Shown: positions 8,513 to 17,160, numbered from the stretch's first letter. The stretch: 64,000 bases of DNA from Candidatus Eremiobacter antarcticus (GCA_003244105.1 QHBK01000006.1:1-64000); one strand, 5' to 3'. Program-made: numbers and translations. The notes: generated by a model from the sequence alone, not told the origin.

Positions 8513-8552
8513 CTTTGCGCTACAAAGCAAATACTTTGCACTGCAAAGCAAA
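8513..8552. promoter_or_regulatory. Tandem 21-bp operator-like repeat upstream of the unknown membrane gene
   Basis: The unit CTTTGC-N4-CAAAGCAAA occurs twice, at 8513-8531 and 8534-8552, exactly 21 bp apart (two helical turns). Each contains an inverted CTTTG/CAAAG pair, and a third palindrome GCAAA-TAC-TTTGC bridges them (8527-8539). The position is 42-81 bases upstream of the minus-strand ATG at 8471, where a promoter is expected. No regulator gene lies in the window. Binding is inferred. Confidence 0.6.
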
Positions 8553-8590
8553 ACCTCTTTTTGGCGCAAGAGAATCCGCAGCGACCGGCT

Positions 8591-9358
8591 TTAGAGCCTT
8601 ATGAAGTCCGCCATCTTGTCAAACTTGCTCGCGCCGATGCCGGAGACGTTTTGGAGATCGTCGGCGGTTTGAAACGGACCGTTGGCTTGACGATATTCCA
8701 CGATGCGGCGCGCTAGTGAAGGACCTACCCCGGGCAGGGACATCAGTTGCGCCTCAGTCGCGGTGTTGACGTTCAGTGTCTGTCCAGGCTGCAGCTTTTG
8801 AGTGGAGCGGCCGGCGCTGCGGCGGCCGGCCCGAGCGTGATGCCTCGTGGGCGGCGAGGCAGCCGAGTTGCCGGCACGCTGCGGCGCAGCCGCTGAGATC
8901 GTCAATTCGCCTTTGCGCGGAACTGCGAGCTTCATCCCGTCGCTGAGAGGTTCTGCCAGATTCAACTGCTCGAGGTCAGCGTCGGAAGCGGCGCCGCCCG
9001 CGCGCGCTATCCCGTCGGCGACGCGCATGTCGGGTCGGAAGCGATAGACGCCCGCCTTGCGTACAGCGCCGCAGACGTAGACGACGATTTGTTTTAGCGT
9101 CGAAGCGGATTGCGCGGCGGGCGTCACGAGCATCGCGCCGTCCGAAGGCCCCACCGGATCGACGTTCGGTGCGCTCGAGCCTATTGCGTCTCCATTGCCT
9201 GCGAGCAGCTGCGCCGGAATCGTCGCTTGGGCTACAGGCGCGTGCGGCTCGGATCGAACCGCTTGATGGTGAGGAAGAAAGTATCCGGCGACGAGCGCGG
9301 CGGCTGCGCCGCAGCCCAGCCAAAAGTGCGAGGTGTGGGCAAGAGTCATGCGCGCCAT
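8591..9358 (-). CDS. comEA: Competence protein ComEA-like DNA receptor (SLBB + helix-hairpin-helix)
   Basis: ComEA binds double-stranded DNA outside the inner membrane and passes it to the ComEC channel during natural transformation. The 255-residue protein has an N-terminal membrane anchor (about residues 10-28) and a long Ala/Pro linker. A SLBB domain follows (about 88-150: VVYVCGAVRKAGVYRF, then GGAASDADLEQLNLAEPLSDG). It ends in paired helix-hairpin-helix motifs (LNVNTATEAQLMSLPGVGP, then VSGIGASKFDKM). The ATG at 9358 sits against a perfect palindrome; an alternative ATG is at 9349. comEC lies 4 kb away on the other strand, which supports a transformation role. Confidence 0.9.
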   Translation of the reverse strand: MARMTLAHTSHFWLGCGAAAALVAGYFLPHHQAVRSEPHAPVAQATIPAQLLAGNGDAIGSSAPNVDPVGPSDGAMLVTPAAQSASTLKQIVVYVCGAVRKAGVYRFRPDMRVADGIARAGGAASDADLEQLNLAEPLSDGMKLAVPRKGELTISAAAPQRAGNSAASPPTRHHARAGRRSAGRSTQKLQPGQTLNVNTATEAQLMSLPGVGPSLARRIVEYRQANGPFQTADDLQNVSGIGASKFDKMADFIRL

Positions 9359-9405
9359 TTCCCGCGCGGGAAGAGGCGGTCAAGGCGCCATGTGCGCTTG
9401 ACCGC
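9359..9405. repeat. Two adjacent palindromes between comEA and leuS
   Basis: TTCCCGCGCGGGAA (9359-9372) is a perfect 14-base palindrome touching the comEA start codon. Directly next to it GCGGTCAAG (9376-9384) and CTTGACCGC (9397-9405) form a nine-base inverted repeat, extended inward by CGC/GCG. The first could hide the comEA start region in mRNA; the second could be an operator or a hairpin in either leader. Function is not known. Confidence 0.45.
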
Positions 9406-9569
9406 GCAGTGGCGGCCGTGCTCTGGCAACGACCCCCAAAGCAGCGCCGGTTGAATGTGCGAAAGTTGCTCGATCACCTGTTCCTCGTGACAAGCTAACC
9501 GATCGGCGGAGCACTTTTCCTCGAATGCTTCGTCAAGGGCTTCCTCGCAGCCGCATGGTACAAGGAAGC

Positions 9570-12116
9570 ATGGTTTCAGGAGAAACGACGGCGTACGTTC
9601 CGCAGGTCATCGAGCCCAAATGGCAAGCTATCTGGGAAGAGCGGCGCCAGTACGCCGCATCGGAGCGCTCGGACAAGCAGAAGTTCTATCTCCTGGAGAT
9701 GTTGCCGTATCCGAGCGGCGACCTGCACGTCGGCCATGCCCGCAACTACACACTGGGCGACGTCGTCGCCCGTTTCCAGCGCATGCGCGGGTACAACGTC
9801 TTGCATCCGATGGGCTGGGATGCGTTCGGTCTGCCGGCCGAAGTGGCGGCCATTGCACGCGGACTGCATCCGCGCGAGTGGACCGACGCCAACATCGCCA
9901 ACATGCGCTCGCAGATCCGTAAGCTCGGCACGTCGTACGACTGGTCGCGCGAGATCAACTCGTCAGCCCCCGAGTATTACCGCTGGACGCAATGGCTCTT
10001 CTTGTTGATGCACCGCAAGGGGCTCGCGTACAAAGCGCAGGCTTGGCTCAATTGGTGCCCCCTCGAGCAGACGATCCTCGCCAACGAGCAAGCTGAAGGC
10101 GGCGTGTGCTGGCGCTGCGGCTCCGTGGTCGAGCGCCGTCTGTTGAACCAGTGGTTCTTGAAGATCACGGACTACGCGGACAAATTGCTCGAGGGCTTGG
10201 ATGCTTTGGACGAGTGGCCCGAGCGCGTCAAAACGATGCAGCGCAACTGGATCGGCCGCAGCGCGGGCGTCGCCTGTTCCTTTCCGGTCGAGGGGCTGGA
10301 CGCGAACATCGAGGTCTTCACGACGCGCATCGATACGATATTCGGTGTGACGTACCTCGCGCTTGCGCCCGAGCATCCGCTGGTGGAGCGCCTCGTCGAC
10401 GGCTCAGCGCAGGCCGCACCGGTCCGGGCCTTCGTGTCGGCGCTCAAAGACAAGAGCGAACTGGAGCGCGCCTCGCTGCGCAAGGAAGGCGTCTTCACAG
10501 GCCGTCTAGCGCGCAACCCGTTCGGCGGCCAGCCCGTCCCCATTTGGATCACGAACTATGTGCTTGTGGAGTATGGCACGGGCGCCGTCATGGGCGTGCC
10601 GGCGCACGATGAGCGGGATTTCGAGTTCGCGCGCGACGCCGCTTTGCCCATGAAACCTGTCATCGTTCCGGCGTCGGGGGACGCGAATACATCGCCGGCT
10701 CCCGTCAGCCGAAAAGGGTTGCCCGAGACAGCGTTCTGCGACGACGGCATCCTCACAAATAGCGGCGCGTTCAGCGGCATGAGCAGTGCGCAAGCCCGGG
10801 AGGCGATGAGGTCGAAGCTCGAGCAGCTGGGCGCCGGCCGGAGCTCCGTCAAGTATAAGTTGCGCGACTGGCTCGTCTCGCGCGAGCGGTACTGGGGAGC
10901 GCCGATCCCCATGGTGCTCTGTCCCAACGACGGCTACGTGCCTGTGCCAGAGGAACAGTTGCCGGTTCTATTGCCCGATCAAGCGCCCATCAGCGGAACG
11001 CAGGGCAGTCCGCTGGCGCATGTGCCGGAATTCATGCACACGACTTGTCCGAAGTGCGGCGGCCCGGCCACCCGCGAGGCTGAGACGCTCGACACGTTCA
11101 TGTGCTCGTCGTGGTACTATCTGCGCTATCTCAGTCCCCGCGATGACGGGGTGCCCTGGGATTTACGAGAAGCCGAGCGCTGGGCGCCCGTCGATCACTA
11201 CATCGGCGGGATCGAGCATGCCGTCTTGCATCTCATGTACGCGCGCTTCTTCTATAAGGTGCTCAACGAAGAGCGCCTCGTGCCAGGCGACGAGCCGTTC
11301 ATGCGGCTCTTCAACCAAGGCATGGTGCTGGGCGAAAACCACGAGAAGATGAGTAAATCGCGCGGCAATACCATCGCGATCGATGATGCGGTCGCCACGT
11401 ATGGCGCCGACGCCTTGCGGCTCTTCGAGATGTTCGCCGGCCCGCCGGGTTCGGATTTCCCGTGGTCGACAACCGGCATCTCAGGCGCCACTCGCACCCT
11501 CAAGCGTATCTGGAGGTTGGTGCTCGCGCACGCCTTAGATCTGGCGGCCGGCTCAAGCACGGTGCGCGCCAACGGCAAGAGGCTGAGCGCGCCTGAAGCG
11601 GCGCTGCGTCACAGCGTCCATACGAAGATCAAAAAGATCGGCGAGGAGATCGCCGGCCGCATGCACCTCAATACCTGCGTGGCCGATCTCATGACGCTGC
11701 TGAACGACATCGAAGCATTTGTGGCAGCAAGCCCTCAAGAGCCGCCTGACGCAGCAGCGGCAGGCGCTTCATCGCCCGTGTTGGAAGAAGCGTTGGAGAC
11801 GTTGCTGCTGCTTCTGGCGCCGTTCGCCCCGCACATCACGGAAGAGCTGTGGCAGCGAACGGGCCATTCCCGCAGCATCCATGAAGAGCGATGGCCTGCA
11901 TACGACGAGCGCTGGCTCAAGCAAGACCTGGTCTCCATCGTGATCCAGGTGAACGGGATACGCAGAGGCGCGATCGAGATGCCGCACGCTGCAGACGAGG
12001 AATCCATCTTCGTTGCGGCCGCCACGGTGCCCACCGTCAAAGCGCAACTGCAAGGGAAGCAAGTGCGCAAGCGGGTCTACGTCAAAGACCGATTGCTGAA
12101 TATCGTGGTGAGCTGA
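9570..12116 (+). CDS. leuS: Leucyl-tRNA synthetase
   Basis: This class I synthetase of 848 residues charges tRNA-Leu. The ATP-binding HIGH motif appears as HVGH (in SGDLHVGHARN), and the KMSKS motif as EKMSKSRGN. The inserted editing domain (VPAHDERDFEFA region) and the IGGIEHAVLHLMYARFF stretch are typical of LeuRS. The ATG at 9570 was chosen because AAGGA lies immediately upstream at 9563-9567; in-frame ATGs further up lack this. No T-box sequence is visible in the 210-base leader. The next gene is on the opposite strand. Confidence 0.97.
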   Translation: MVSGETTAYVPQVIEPKWQAIWEERRQYAASERSDKQKFYLLEMLPYPSGDLHVGHARNYTLGDVVARFQRMRGYNVLHPMGWDAFGLPAEVAAIARGLHPREWTDANIANMRSQIRKLGTSYDWSREINSSAPEYYRWTQWLFLLMHRKGLAYKAQAWLNWCPLEQTILANEQAEGGVCWRCGSVVERRLLNQWFLKITDYADKLLEGLDALDEWPERVKTMQRNWIGRSAGVACSFPVEGLDANIEVFTTRIDTIFGVTYLALAPEHPLVERLVDGSAQAAPVRAFVSALKDKSELERASLRKEGVFTGRLARNPFGGQPVPIWITNYVLVEYGTGAVMGVPAHDERDFEFARDAALPMKPVIVPASGDANTSPAPVSRKGLPETAFCDDGILTNSGAFSGMSSAQAREAMRSKLEQLGAGRSSVKYKLRDWLVSRERYWGAPIPMVLCPNDGYVPVPEEQLPVLLPDQAPISGTQGSPLAHVPEFMHTTCPKCGGPATREAETLDTFMCSSWYYLRYLSPRDDGVPWDLREAERWAPVDHYIGGIEHAVLHLMYARFFYKVLNEERLVPGDEPFMRLFNQGMVLGENHEKMSKSRGNTIAIDDAVATYGADALRLFEMFAGPPGSDFPWSTTGISGATRTLKRIWRLVLAHALDLAAGSSTVRANGKRLSAPEAALRHSVHTKIKKIGEEIAGRMHLNTCVADLMTLLNDIEAFVAASPQEPPDAAAAGASSPVLEEALETLLLLLAPFAPHITEELWQRTGHSRSIHEERWPAYDERWLKQDLVSIVIQVNGIRRGAIEMPHAADEESIFVAAATVPTVKAQLQGKQVRKRVYVKDRLLNIVVS

Positions 12117-12123
12117 TGGCCGG

Positions 12124-13068
12124 TCAGGCGGACGGGGCGGTCGACGCCGAACGAAAGTAGTTCGTCGTCGTTGCGATGCCGGCGACCAGATCGGTTTTCG
12201 GCTTCCAGCCTAATTCGCGGTCGGCTTTTTCGACGGCGAAAATGCAGCGATACACATCGCCAGGCCGCTTGGCTGCGGCGACGACGTCCACGTCGCGGCC
12301 GACGGCGCGCGCGATGAGCCGGTGCAGCTCGTTGACCGAGGTCCCCACGGCTGTCCCGATGTTGATCGCCTCTGCATCCGCTCGTTCGAGCGCTTGCACA
12401 TTTGCGGCCGCCACATCGCCCACGTAGACATAGTCTTTCTGTTGTTCTCCATCCCAGTCGATGCGGATGGGCGATCCTTTGAGTATCTGTTCGCTGAAGA
12501 TGGCGATCACGCCGGCCTCACCATTGGGGTCTTGGCGTGGTCCGTACACGTTTCCATAACGCAACGCCGTGAAGCGCATCGTCCCGGCGGTGCAGAAATA
12601 CCGCAGATAGTGCTCTGCAACCATCTTCGTGATGCCGTAGGGCGACTGAGGCACCTGCGGATGCACTTCGTCGATCGGCAGGTATTGCGGAGCGCCATAG
12701 GTGGCGGCCGATGAGGCGAAGATCACTTTTTTGACGCTCGTCTTGTCCGCCGCGGTCAAGACGTTCAAGAGGCCGCGCACATTGACGTCGGCATCGTAAA
12801 ACGGGTCCTTCGTCGAGATCGAGACGCTGTGCTGAGCGGCGTGGTGGCTGACGATATGCGGCCGGAAACCCGTGAAGACGTCGATGAGTTTTGCGTCTCG
12901 GATGTCGAGCTCGTGCAGCGTCGCCTTGGGGTTGAGGTTCGCGCGGCGCCCGCCGCCCTGCGACCAAAAAGAATCAACGACTGCGACCTCGTGGCCGGCC
13001 GCGACGAAAGCGTCGACGATGTGCGAGCCGATGAAGCCGGCGCCGCCGGTCACGAGGATGCGCAACAA
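12124..13068 (-). CDS. NAD-dependent sugar-nucleotide epimerase (GalE/WbpP type SDR)
   Basis: An extended short-chain dehydrogenase of 314 residues that most likely epimerises a UDP- or other nucleotide sugar for surface polysaccharide. It begins with the NAD-binding loop VTGGAGFIGSHI. It carries the SSAATYG serine motif and the catalytic YGITK pair (Tyr-x3-Lys), then RYGNVYGPRQDP and QQKDYVYVGDVA, as in GalE-like enzymes. The start is TTG at 13068 or 13065, both after an AAAGG ribosome-binding site. The substrate cannot be fixed: UDP-glucose 4-epimerase is the usual database label, but no sugar operon surrounds it. Confidence 0.85.
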   Translation of the reverse strand: MLRILVTGGAGFIGSHIVDAFVAAGHEVAVVDSFWSQGGGRRANLNPKATLHELDIRDAKLIDVFTGFRPHIVSHHAAQHSVSISTKDPFYDADVNVRGLLNVLTAADKTSVKKVIFASSAATYGAPQYLPIDEVHPQVPQSPYGITKMVAEHYLRYFCTAGTMRFTALRYGNVYGPRQDPNGEAGVIAIFSEQILKGSPIRIDWDGEQQKDYVYVGDVAAANVQALERADAEAINIGTAVGTSVNELHRLIARAVGRDVDVVAAAKRPGDVYRCIFAVEKADRELGWKPKTDLVAGIATTTNYFRSASTAPSA

Positions 13069-13121
13069 CAGGCCTTTCGCGAGGCGCTTCTAGCGGTGCG
13101 CTGCAGCGAGCGGGAAGCGAG

Positions 13122-13190
13122 CTACAGTCTTAGATGGCCGGTCACAGCCAGGAGAATCAACACGAGGAGCACGACGACCAATGCGTCCAT
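13122..13190 (-). CDS. 22-residue hydrophobic peptide
   Basis: A short reading frame starting at ATG 13190 behind an excellent ribosome-binding site (AGAAAGGAG, seven bases before the ATG) and ending in TAG. The product begins MDALVVVLLVLILLAVTG and ends with HLRL: one full membrane helix with a basic tail. It lies between the epimerase and comEC, both starting nearby. Such small membrane peptides often escape annotation. Strong translation signals support it, but no homologue can be named from sequence alone. Confidence 0.5.
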   Translation of the reverse strand: MDALVVVLLVLILLAVTGHLRL

Positions 13191-13447
13191 TCGTTCAACT
13201 CCTTTCTGTACCGAGATGTTTCCAGGCACAAAGCATGGACTTTCTCTTTCTGCTCGCCCTACGTTCGTTCCTCGCGCTTGCTTCGACGACGACACGGATA
13301 TTTTGATTGAGATCGAACGCGCGCGAATTCGTGCACGCCCGCAAGCCGGCGCCGGTGCGTTACGATTTTCGTATCGATCCATGACGCGCGGGACGCCTGC
13401 TGATGCCCGCATTTTACCGCCGCAGCGGCTGACGTGATTGCGGAGGG

Positions 13448-15922
13448 TTGCGGGATTTCGTTGAATCGCTGGAAGGTGAACACCGCCTAGCGCTCGCGTT
13501 CGGGTGTTACGCTTGCGGGATCATTCTCGCAGCGCACGACCCATCTACGCTGCAGATTTGGCTGGTTGCGGTGGCGGTTGCCGCGACCATTGCCTTGACG
13601 CGGCGCTCCGACGTCCGGCCGGTTCGGACTCTCAGTAGGCTCGCTCCCATCGCGTTCTCGTTCGGTTTGGCTTTCGGGGCTTCAGCCATATCGCGCTCAG
13701 AGCATCCGGCATTTGCCGCCCTCGACGGACATCATGTCGTGCTCGAAGGCGTCGCGCTGGAACGGCCAAAGCAAGCGGATGGTCTGAGCATGCGCGTGCG
13801 CGTCGTGCACGTCCGTGCGCCGGCGGCGGCCGCCGCAGCATCGCTTGCGGGCCAGACAGCGCTCGTCACGTTCCCCTCCGCGCCGCATTTGCCGTCCTTC
13901 ACCGGCACACGCGTGCTGCTGCGAGCAAGGCTCTTCGTGCCCGGCGGAGCGCGTAACGAAGGCGAGCCATCCGAACGTGACAGCTTGGGCGAGCAAGGCG
14001 TCGCCTTTCTCCTGTCGGCGCACCGTTCTCGTGACGTCAGCGTGCTTGGGCCGGCGCGAGGTTGGGATGCATGGTGGTCAAGCGCTCGTCAGGCGCTTGC
14101 GGACCGCCTGGAAGCGCAATTGCCTCCGCTTGAGGCGACGGTGTTGGAAGGCATCTTGTGGGGAGACCGCGGCAACCTGCCGGCTTCTCTCCGCCAAGAG
14201 TTTTCCGACACCGGCACGGTCCACGTGCTCACAACCGCGGGGTTGCATCTCGGGATCATGGCAGGGTTCCTGACAGCGCTGCTGATGCTGACGCCGTTGC
14301 GTCGACCGCTGCGCGCGGTTGTCGTTCTGATCTTCGCCTGGGCGTACGCCGCGCTTGCGGGTATGCATCTGCCGACGGTGAGAGCCGCCGGCATGCTGAC
14401 CGCCGGCACGATCGCCGTTGAGGCAGGACGCACTCGCACCCCCAGCGCGGTGTTGGCCGTCGCTGCCTGCGCCGTCGCGCTGCCGCACCCGCTTGCTGTT
14501 CTATCACCGTCCTTCTCGATGTCGTTTGCGTGCGTTGCGGGCATCGCGCTGCTGAATCCCATGCTGACCAAGCTCGGATTGCGCGATGATTGCGGACTGC
14601 CGCCGCTGCTGGCCGAGGTGCTGCGCACCAGCCTGTCGGTGCAGATCGCGCTGTGGCCGCTTCAGGCGCTGTATTTTTACGCGCTGACTCCCTACGCCGT
14701 GCTGGCCAACGCCGTCGTCGTGCCATTGGTCGGCTTGATCATGGCGGTGGGCGCGCTGCTCTGCGTCGCATCAGTTGCTTTGCCGCCGTTGGCCCTGCCC
14801 CTGGGCAATATCGCGTGGTGGGGACTCGCCTTTTTGATCGGCGCCGTCGAACGCTTCGGGCAACTGCCTTACGCCCATATGGACGTGCCGCCGCCTTCTC
14901 ACGCCTTTCTCGTGCTTTACTGGACCGGATTGATAGCGGCCGCCAGATGGGTTCACGTGCATTGCGCAAGCCGCCCGCCGCGAGTGACTGAGATGCCGCG
15001 CATCGCTGCTTACGCCGCAGCGGCGGGCGTTTTTCTCGCCTTCGTCTACGCTGCACCGGCCATTCGCAATGCCTTTGACCGAAATCTGTACGTCCACGCG
15101 ATCGACGTCGGGCAAGCGGACTGCATCCTGCTCCGGGCGCCCGGAGGGCACGCGATGCTGATCGACGGCGGCGGCCGCCTCGAACGGACAGCTGCGGGTT
15201 CTGTTATCGCGGCACCGATCGGCGACCGCATCGCGACCCGCGTCGTAGTGCCGTTCTTGCTCCGGCACTGGGTCTTGAAACTGGACGCGGTGGTGTTGAC
15301 GCATCCGCACGGCGATCATGCGGGCGGCCTTCCTGTGATCTTGGAGCACGAGCGTGTCGGCGTGCTCTACGACTCAGGTCAGCCGTACGGAGGGCCGGCG
15401 TATCGCCGGACGCTGCACGTGCTCGAGGCACGAGCCGTGCCCTGGTCTCAAGCGGTGCGCGGCGTGAGAGGCGAGCTTGGCCCGGCACATTTCGAGTTTC
15501 TGGCGCCGGAGCGGCCCTTCATCACAGGCTCGCCGTCGGACGTCAACAACAACTCGGCGGTCGTGCGAGTGACGTACGGGCAGGTCGCGATGTTGTTCAC
15601 GGGCGATGCGCAGGCCGAGGCGGAGGCGCGCATGCTCTCGCACGGCGGGACCGACCTGCGCGCGGACATCCTCAAAGTTGGTCATCACGGCAGCGCATAC
15701 TCGTCAACGCCCGAATTCTTAGCCGCGGTGCACCCAAAGATCGCGATCATCTCATGCGGCTTGCACAACGTCTTTGGCCATCCCAGCACGCGAACGCTGA
15801 CCGCGCTTCGCGGCGAGGGATCGCAGATCTATCGGACCGATCTCGACGGAGGCGTGTCCATCATTACCGATGGGGCGTCGCTTCAGACGCGCGCGATGCA
15901 TGAGAAGCTGAGCGGGTCTTAA
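13448..15922 (+). CDS. comEC: ComEC/Rec2 DNA-uptake channel
   Basis: ComEC forms the inner-membrane channel through which one DNA strand enters during transformation. The 824-residue protein has three parts in the usual order. The first is an N-terminal DUF4131-type membrane and OB region (to about 200). A polytopic competence domain follows (about 220-500, with TTAGLHLGIMAGF and GMHLPTVRAAGML). The third is a C-terminal metallo-beta-lactamase domain (about 540-810, with DVGQADCILLRAPGG and the metal motif THPHGDHAGG). The TTG at 13448 is the only standard start near the N-terminus, but a GGAGG sits only a base or two away, so the true start is doubtful. Confidence 0.93.
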   Translation: MRDFVESLEGEHRLALAFGCYACGIILAAHDPSTLQIWLVAVAVAATIALTRRSDVRPVRTLSRLAPIAFSFGLAFGASAISRSEHPAFAALDGHHVVLEGVALERPKQADGLSMRVRVVHVRAPAAAAAASLAGQTALVTFPSAPHLPSFTGTRVLLRARLFVPGGARNEGEPSERDSLGEQGVAFLLSAHRSRDVSVLGPARGWDAWWSSARQALADRLEAQLPPLEATVLEGILWGDRGNLPASLRQEFSDTGTVHVLTTAGLHLGIMAGFLTALLMLTPLRRPLRAVVVLIFAWAYAALAGMHLPTVRAAGMLTAGTIAVEAGRTRTPSAVLAVAACAVALPHPLAVLSPSFSMSFACVAGIALLNPMLTKLGLRDDCGLPPLLAEVLRTSLSVQIALWPLQALYFYALTPYAVLANAVVVPLVGLIMAVGALLCVASVALPPLALPLGNIAWWGLAFLIGAVERFGQLPYAHMDVPPPSHAFLVLYWTGLIAAARWVHVHCASRPPRVTEMPRIAAYAAAAGVFLAFVYAAPAIRNAFDRNLYVHAIDVGQADCILLRAPGGHAMLIDGGGRLERTAAGSVIAAPIGDRIATRVVVPFLLRHWVLKLDAVVLTHPHGDHAGGLPVILEHERVGVLYDSGQPYGGPAYRRTLHVLEARAVPWSQAVRGVRGELGPAHFEFLAPERPFITGSPSDVNNNSAVVRVTYGQVAMLFTGDAQAEAEARMLSHGGTDLRADILKVGHHGSAYSSTPEFLAAVHPKIAIISCGLHNVFGHPSTRTLTALRGEGSQIYRTDLDGGVSIITDGASLQTRAMHEKLSGS

Positions 15923-15962
15923 AACGCTTCTAACCCAGCAACGTTTCATAAAGGAAGCCCCG

Positions 15963-16597
15963 ATGCTTCACACGCGCCTGTGCACTTTGCTCGGAATGGA
16001 CATCCCCATCGTGAGCGCACCGATGGCCGATCAAACCGCGGGCGGCGCGCCGGCCGCTGCTGTGCTCAACACGAACATCGCAGCTGCTTGCGCCATGCTT
16101 GTATGGATGTTCTGGGGTGTGATGGCGACCGGCAAGCCGTCGACGGTGGGTCTCATCAACGCCATCATCACGGGCCTGGTCGCGATCACTCCGGCGGCGG
16201 GGTTCGTCAGCGGATACGGCGCGCTCATCATCGGCGTGCTGGCAGGCTCCGCTCATGGCGCCGCCGGAGCCGTCGGAGGCCTCGCGGTCGGGTTGTTGGC
16301 GGATCCGAAGATGATCGAGTACCTGGGCGCCGCCACTTCAACCCCGCCGGTGGCAGTGCCCGGATGGCGATACGGAATCCCGCCCAATTCGGAAGCCAGA
16401 TTCTGGCGCTGGCTTTCATCATCGGCTACAATGTGATGATGACGTTTGGAATCCTCAAGGCGATATCGCTCCTGGTGCCTTTGCGTTCGCCCATGCACGA
16501 AGCGCAAAACGGCGATATCGCGATTCACGACCATTCCCTCGAACTCGCGCCGCTGGACCCGTTCAACGGACGCATTGCGGAGCCGGTCGCTTCCTGA
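15963..16597 (+). pseudogene. Chimeric pseudogene: nitronate monooxygenase start fused to C-terminal half of an Amt ammonium transporter
   Basis: Translation starts well (AAGGAAGC ribosome-binding site, ATG 15963). The first about 22 residues (MLHTRLCTLLGMDIPIVSAPM) look like the N-terminus of a nitronate monooxygenase. From about residue 30 the protein is instead the second half of an Amt-family ammonium transporter: AAVLNTNIAAACAMLVW, GKPSTVGLINAIITGLVAIT, SGYGALIIGVLAGSAHGA. At about 16375 one base is missing: the frame ends in GWRYG, while a shifted frame continues as NPAQFGSQILALAFIIGYN to the TGA at 16597. So there was a deletion fusing two genes, then a frameshift. A frameshift from assembly error is possible, but the fusion would remain. 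Confidence 0.8.
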
Positions 16598-16803
16598 AAC
16601 GGCCGCATAAGCTCAAGCCGATCTTTCGCGGGCTTGATTACGAGCGCAACGCCTGTGAACGCAAAAAGCGGTTCCCCACCGGTTGGGCCGCGCGCGAACA
16701 AGCCGACACATCCAAACGCTTGGATCCGTCACGACCGCGTCAACGAGCGTACGAATGCGAGTTTTGCGGCTGCTGGCATCTGGCGACGGTTCGAACTGGT
16801 TGA
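16594..16803 (+). CDS. Small zinc-ribbon-like protein with apparent CTG start
   Basis: A 69-residue basic protein of a conserved-looking type: KRPHKLKPIF at the start, RKKRFPTGWAAREQA in the middle, and RAYECEFCGCWHLATV at the end, where the Cys and His residues suggest half of a zinc site. The frame has no ATG, GTG or TTG in a sensible place. A CTG at 16594 gives exactly the expected beginning and overlaps the preceding TGA as CTGA, with GGAG eleven bases upstream. Either CTG is used, or the original start was lost when the upstream region decayed. Confidence 0.55.
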   Translation: MKRPHKLKPIFRGLDYERNACERKKRFPTGWAAREQADTSKRLDPSRPRQRAYECEFCGCWHLATVRTG

Positions 16804-16836
16804 GTCGCTGACACCCAGGCGGACAGTCGCAGCCAG

Positions 16837-17160
16837 CTAAAAGGTCAGCGTCTCTTCTTCCGTTATCAGAAAAATCGGCGCGCCGCCCGTTGATATCTCA
16901 TGGGCGTGATCGACTGTTTCCTTGCCGCCTGCTGATCCCGCGGATGCCTGCAGATCGGCCATCGACTTGTAGTAGAGCTCCACAACGAGATGAAAAGGCG
17001 GCTCTCCTTGCGGGGACGCGACCACCTTCGAGATCACGACCTTCGTCTTGTGCGACATCTTCTCACCGACCATGGGCACGTGCTCGTCATGATAGATCCT
17101 GTCGAAGGCCTCGATGTCTTTGGGTCGCGGGTAGAGCACGACGATTTTCGCTCCAGCCAT
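16837..17160 (-). CDS. EthD-family small protein
   Basis: A 107-residue protein of the EthD (dimeric alpha-beta barrel) family. It starts KIVVLYPRPKDIEAFDRIYH, followed by EHVPMV, the usual N-terminal strand and helix with the H-x-P pattern. EthD was first seen beside an ether-degrading cytochrome P450, and related proteins act as small oxygenases or decarboxylases; no specific reaction can be read here. A clear GAGGAG ribosome-binding site precedes the ATG at 17160. It is divergent from the GNAT gene, with no obvious partner. Confidence 0.8.
   Translation of the reverse strand: MAGAKIVVLYPRPKDIEAFDRIYHDEHVPMVGEKMSHKTKVVISKVVASPQGEPPFHLVVELYYKSMADLQASAGSAGGKETVDHAHEISTGGAPIFLITEEETLTF

Noticed and set aside
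9405-9569. T-box leader before leuS
   Set aside because: No AGGGTGG-type T-box sequence, specifier hairpin or terminator was seen in the leader.
13191-13447. Additional gene in the largest intergenic stretch
   Set aside because: A minus frame to 13412 merely extends the 22-residue peptide upstream without conservation; no other start with a ribosome-binding site was seen.
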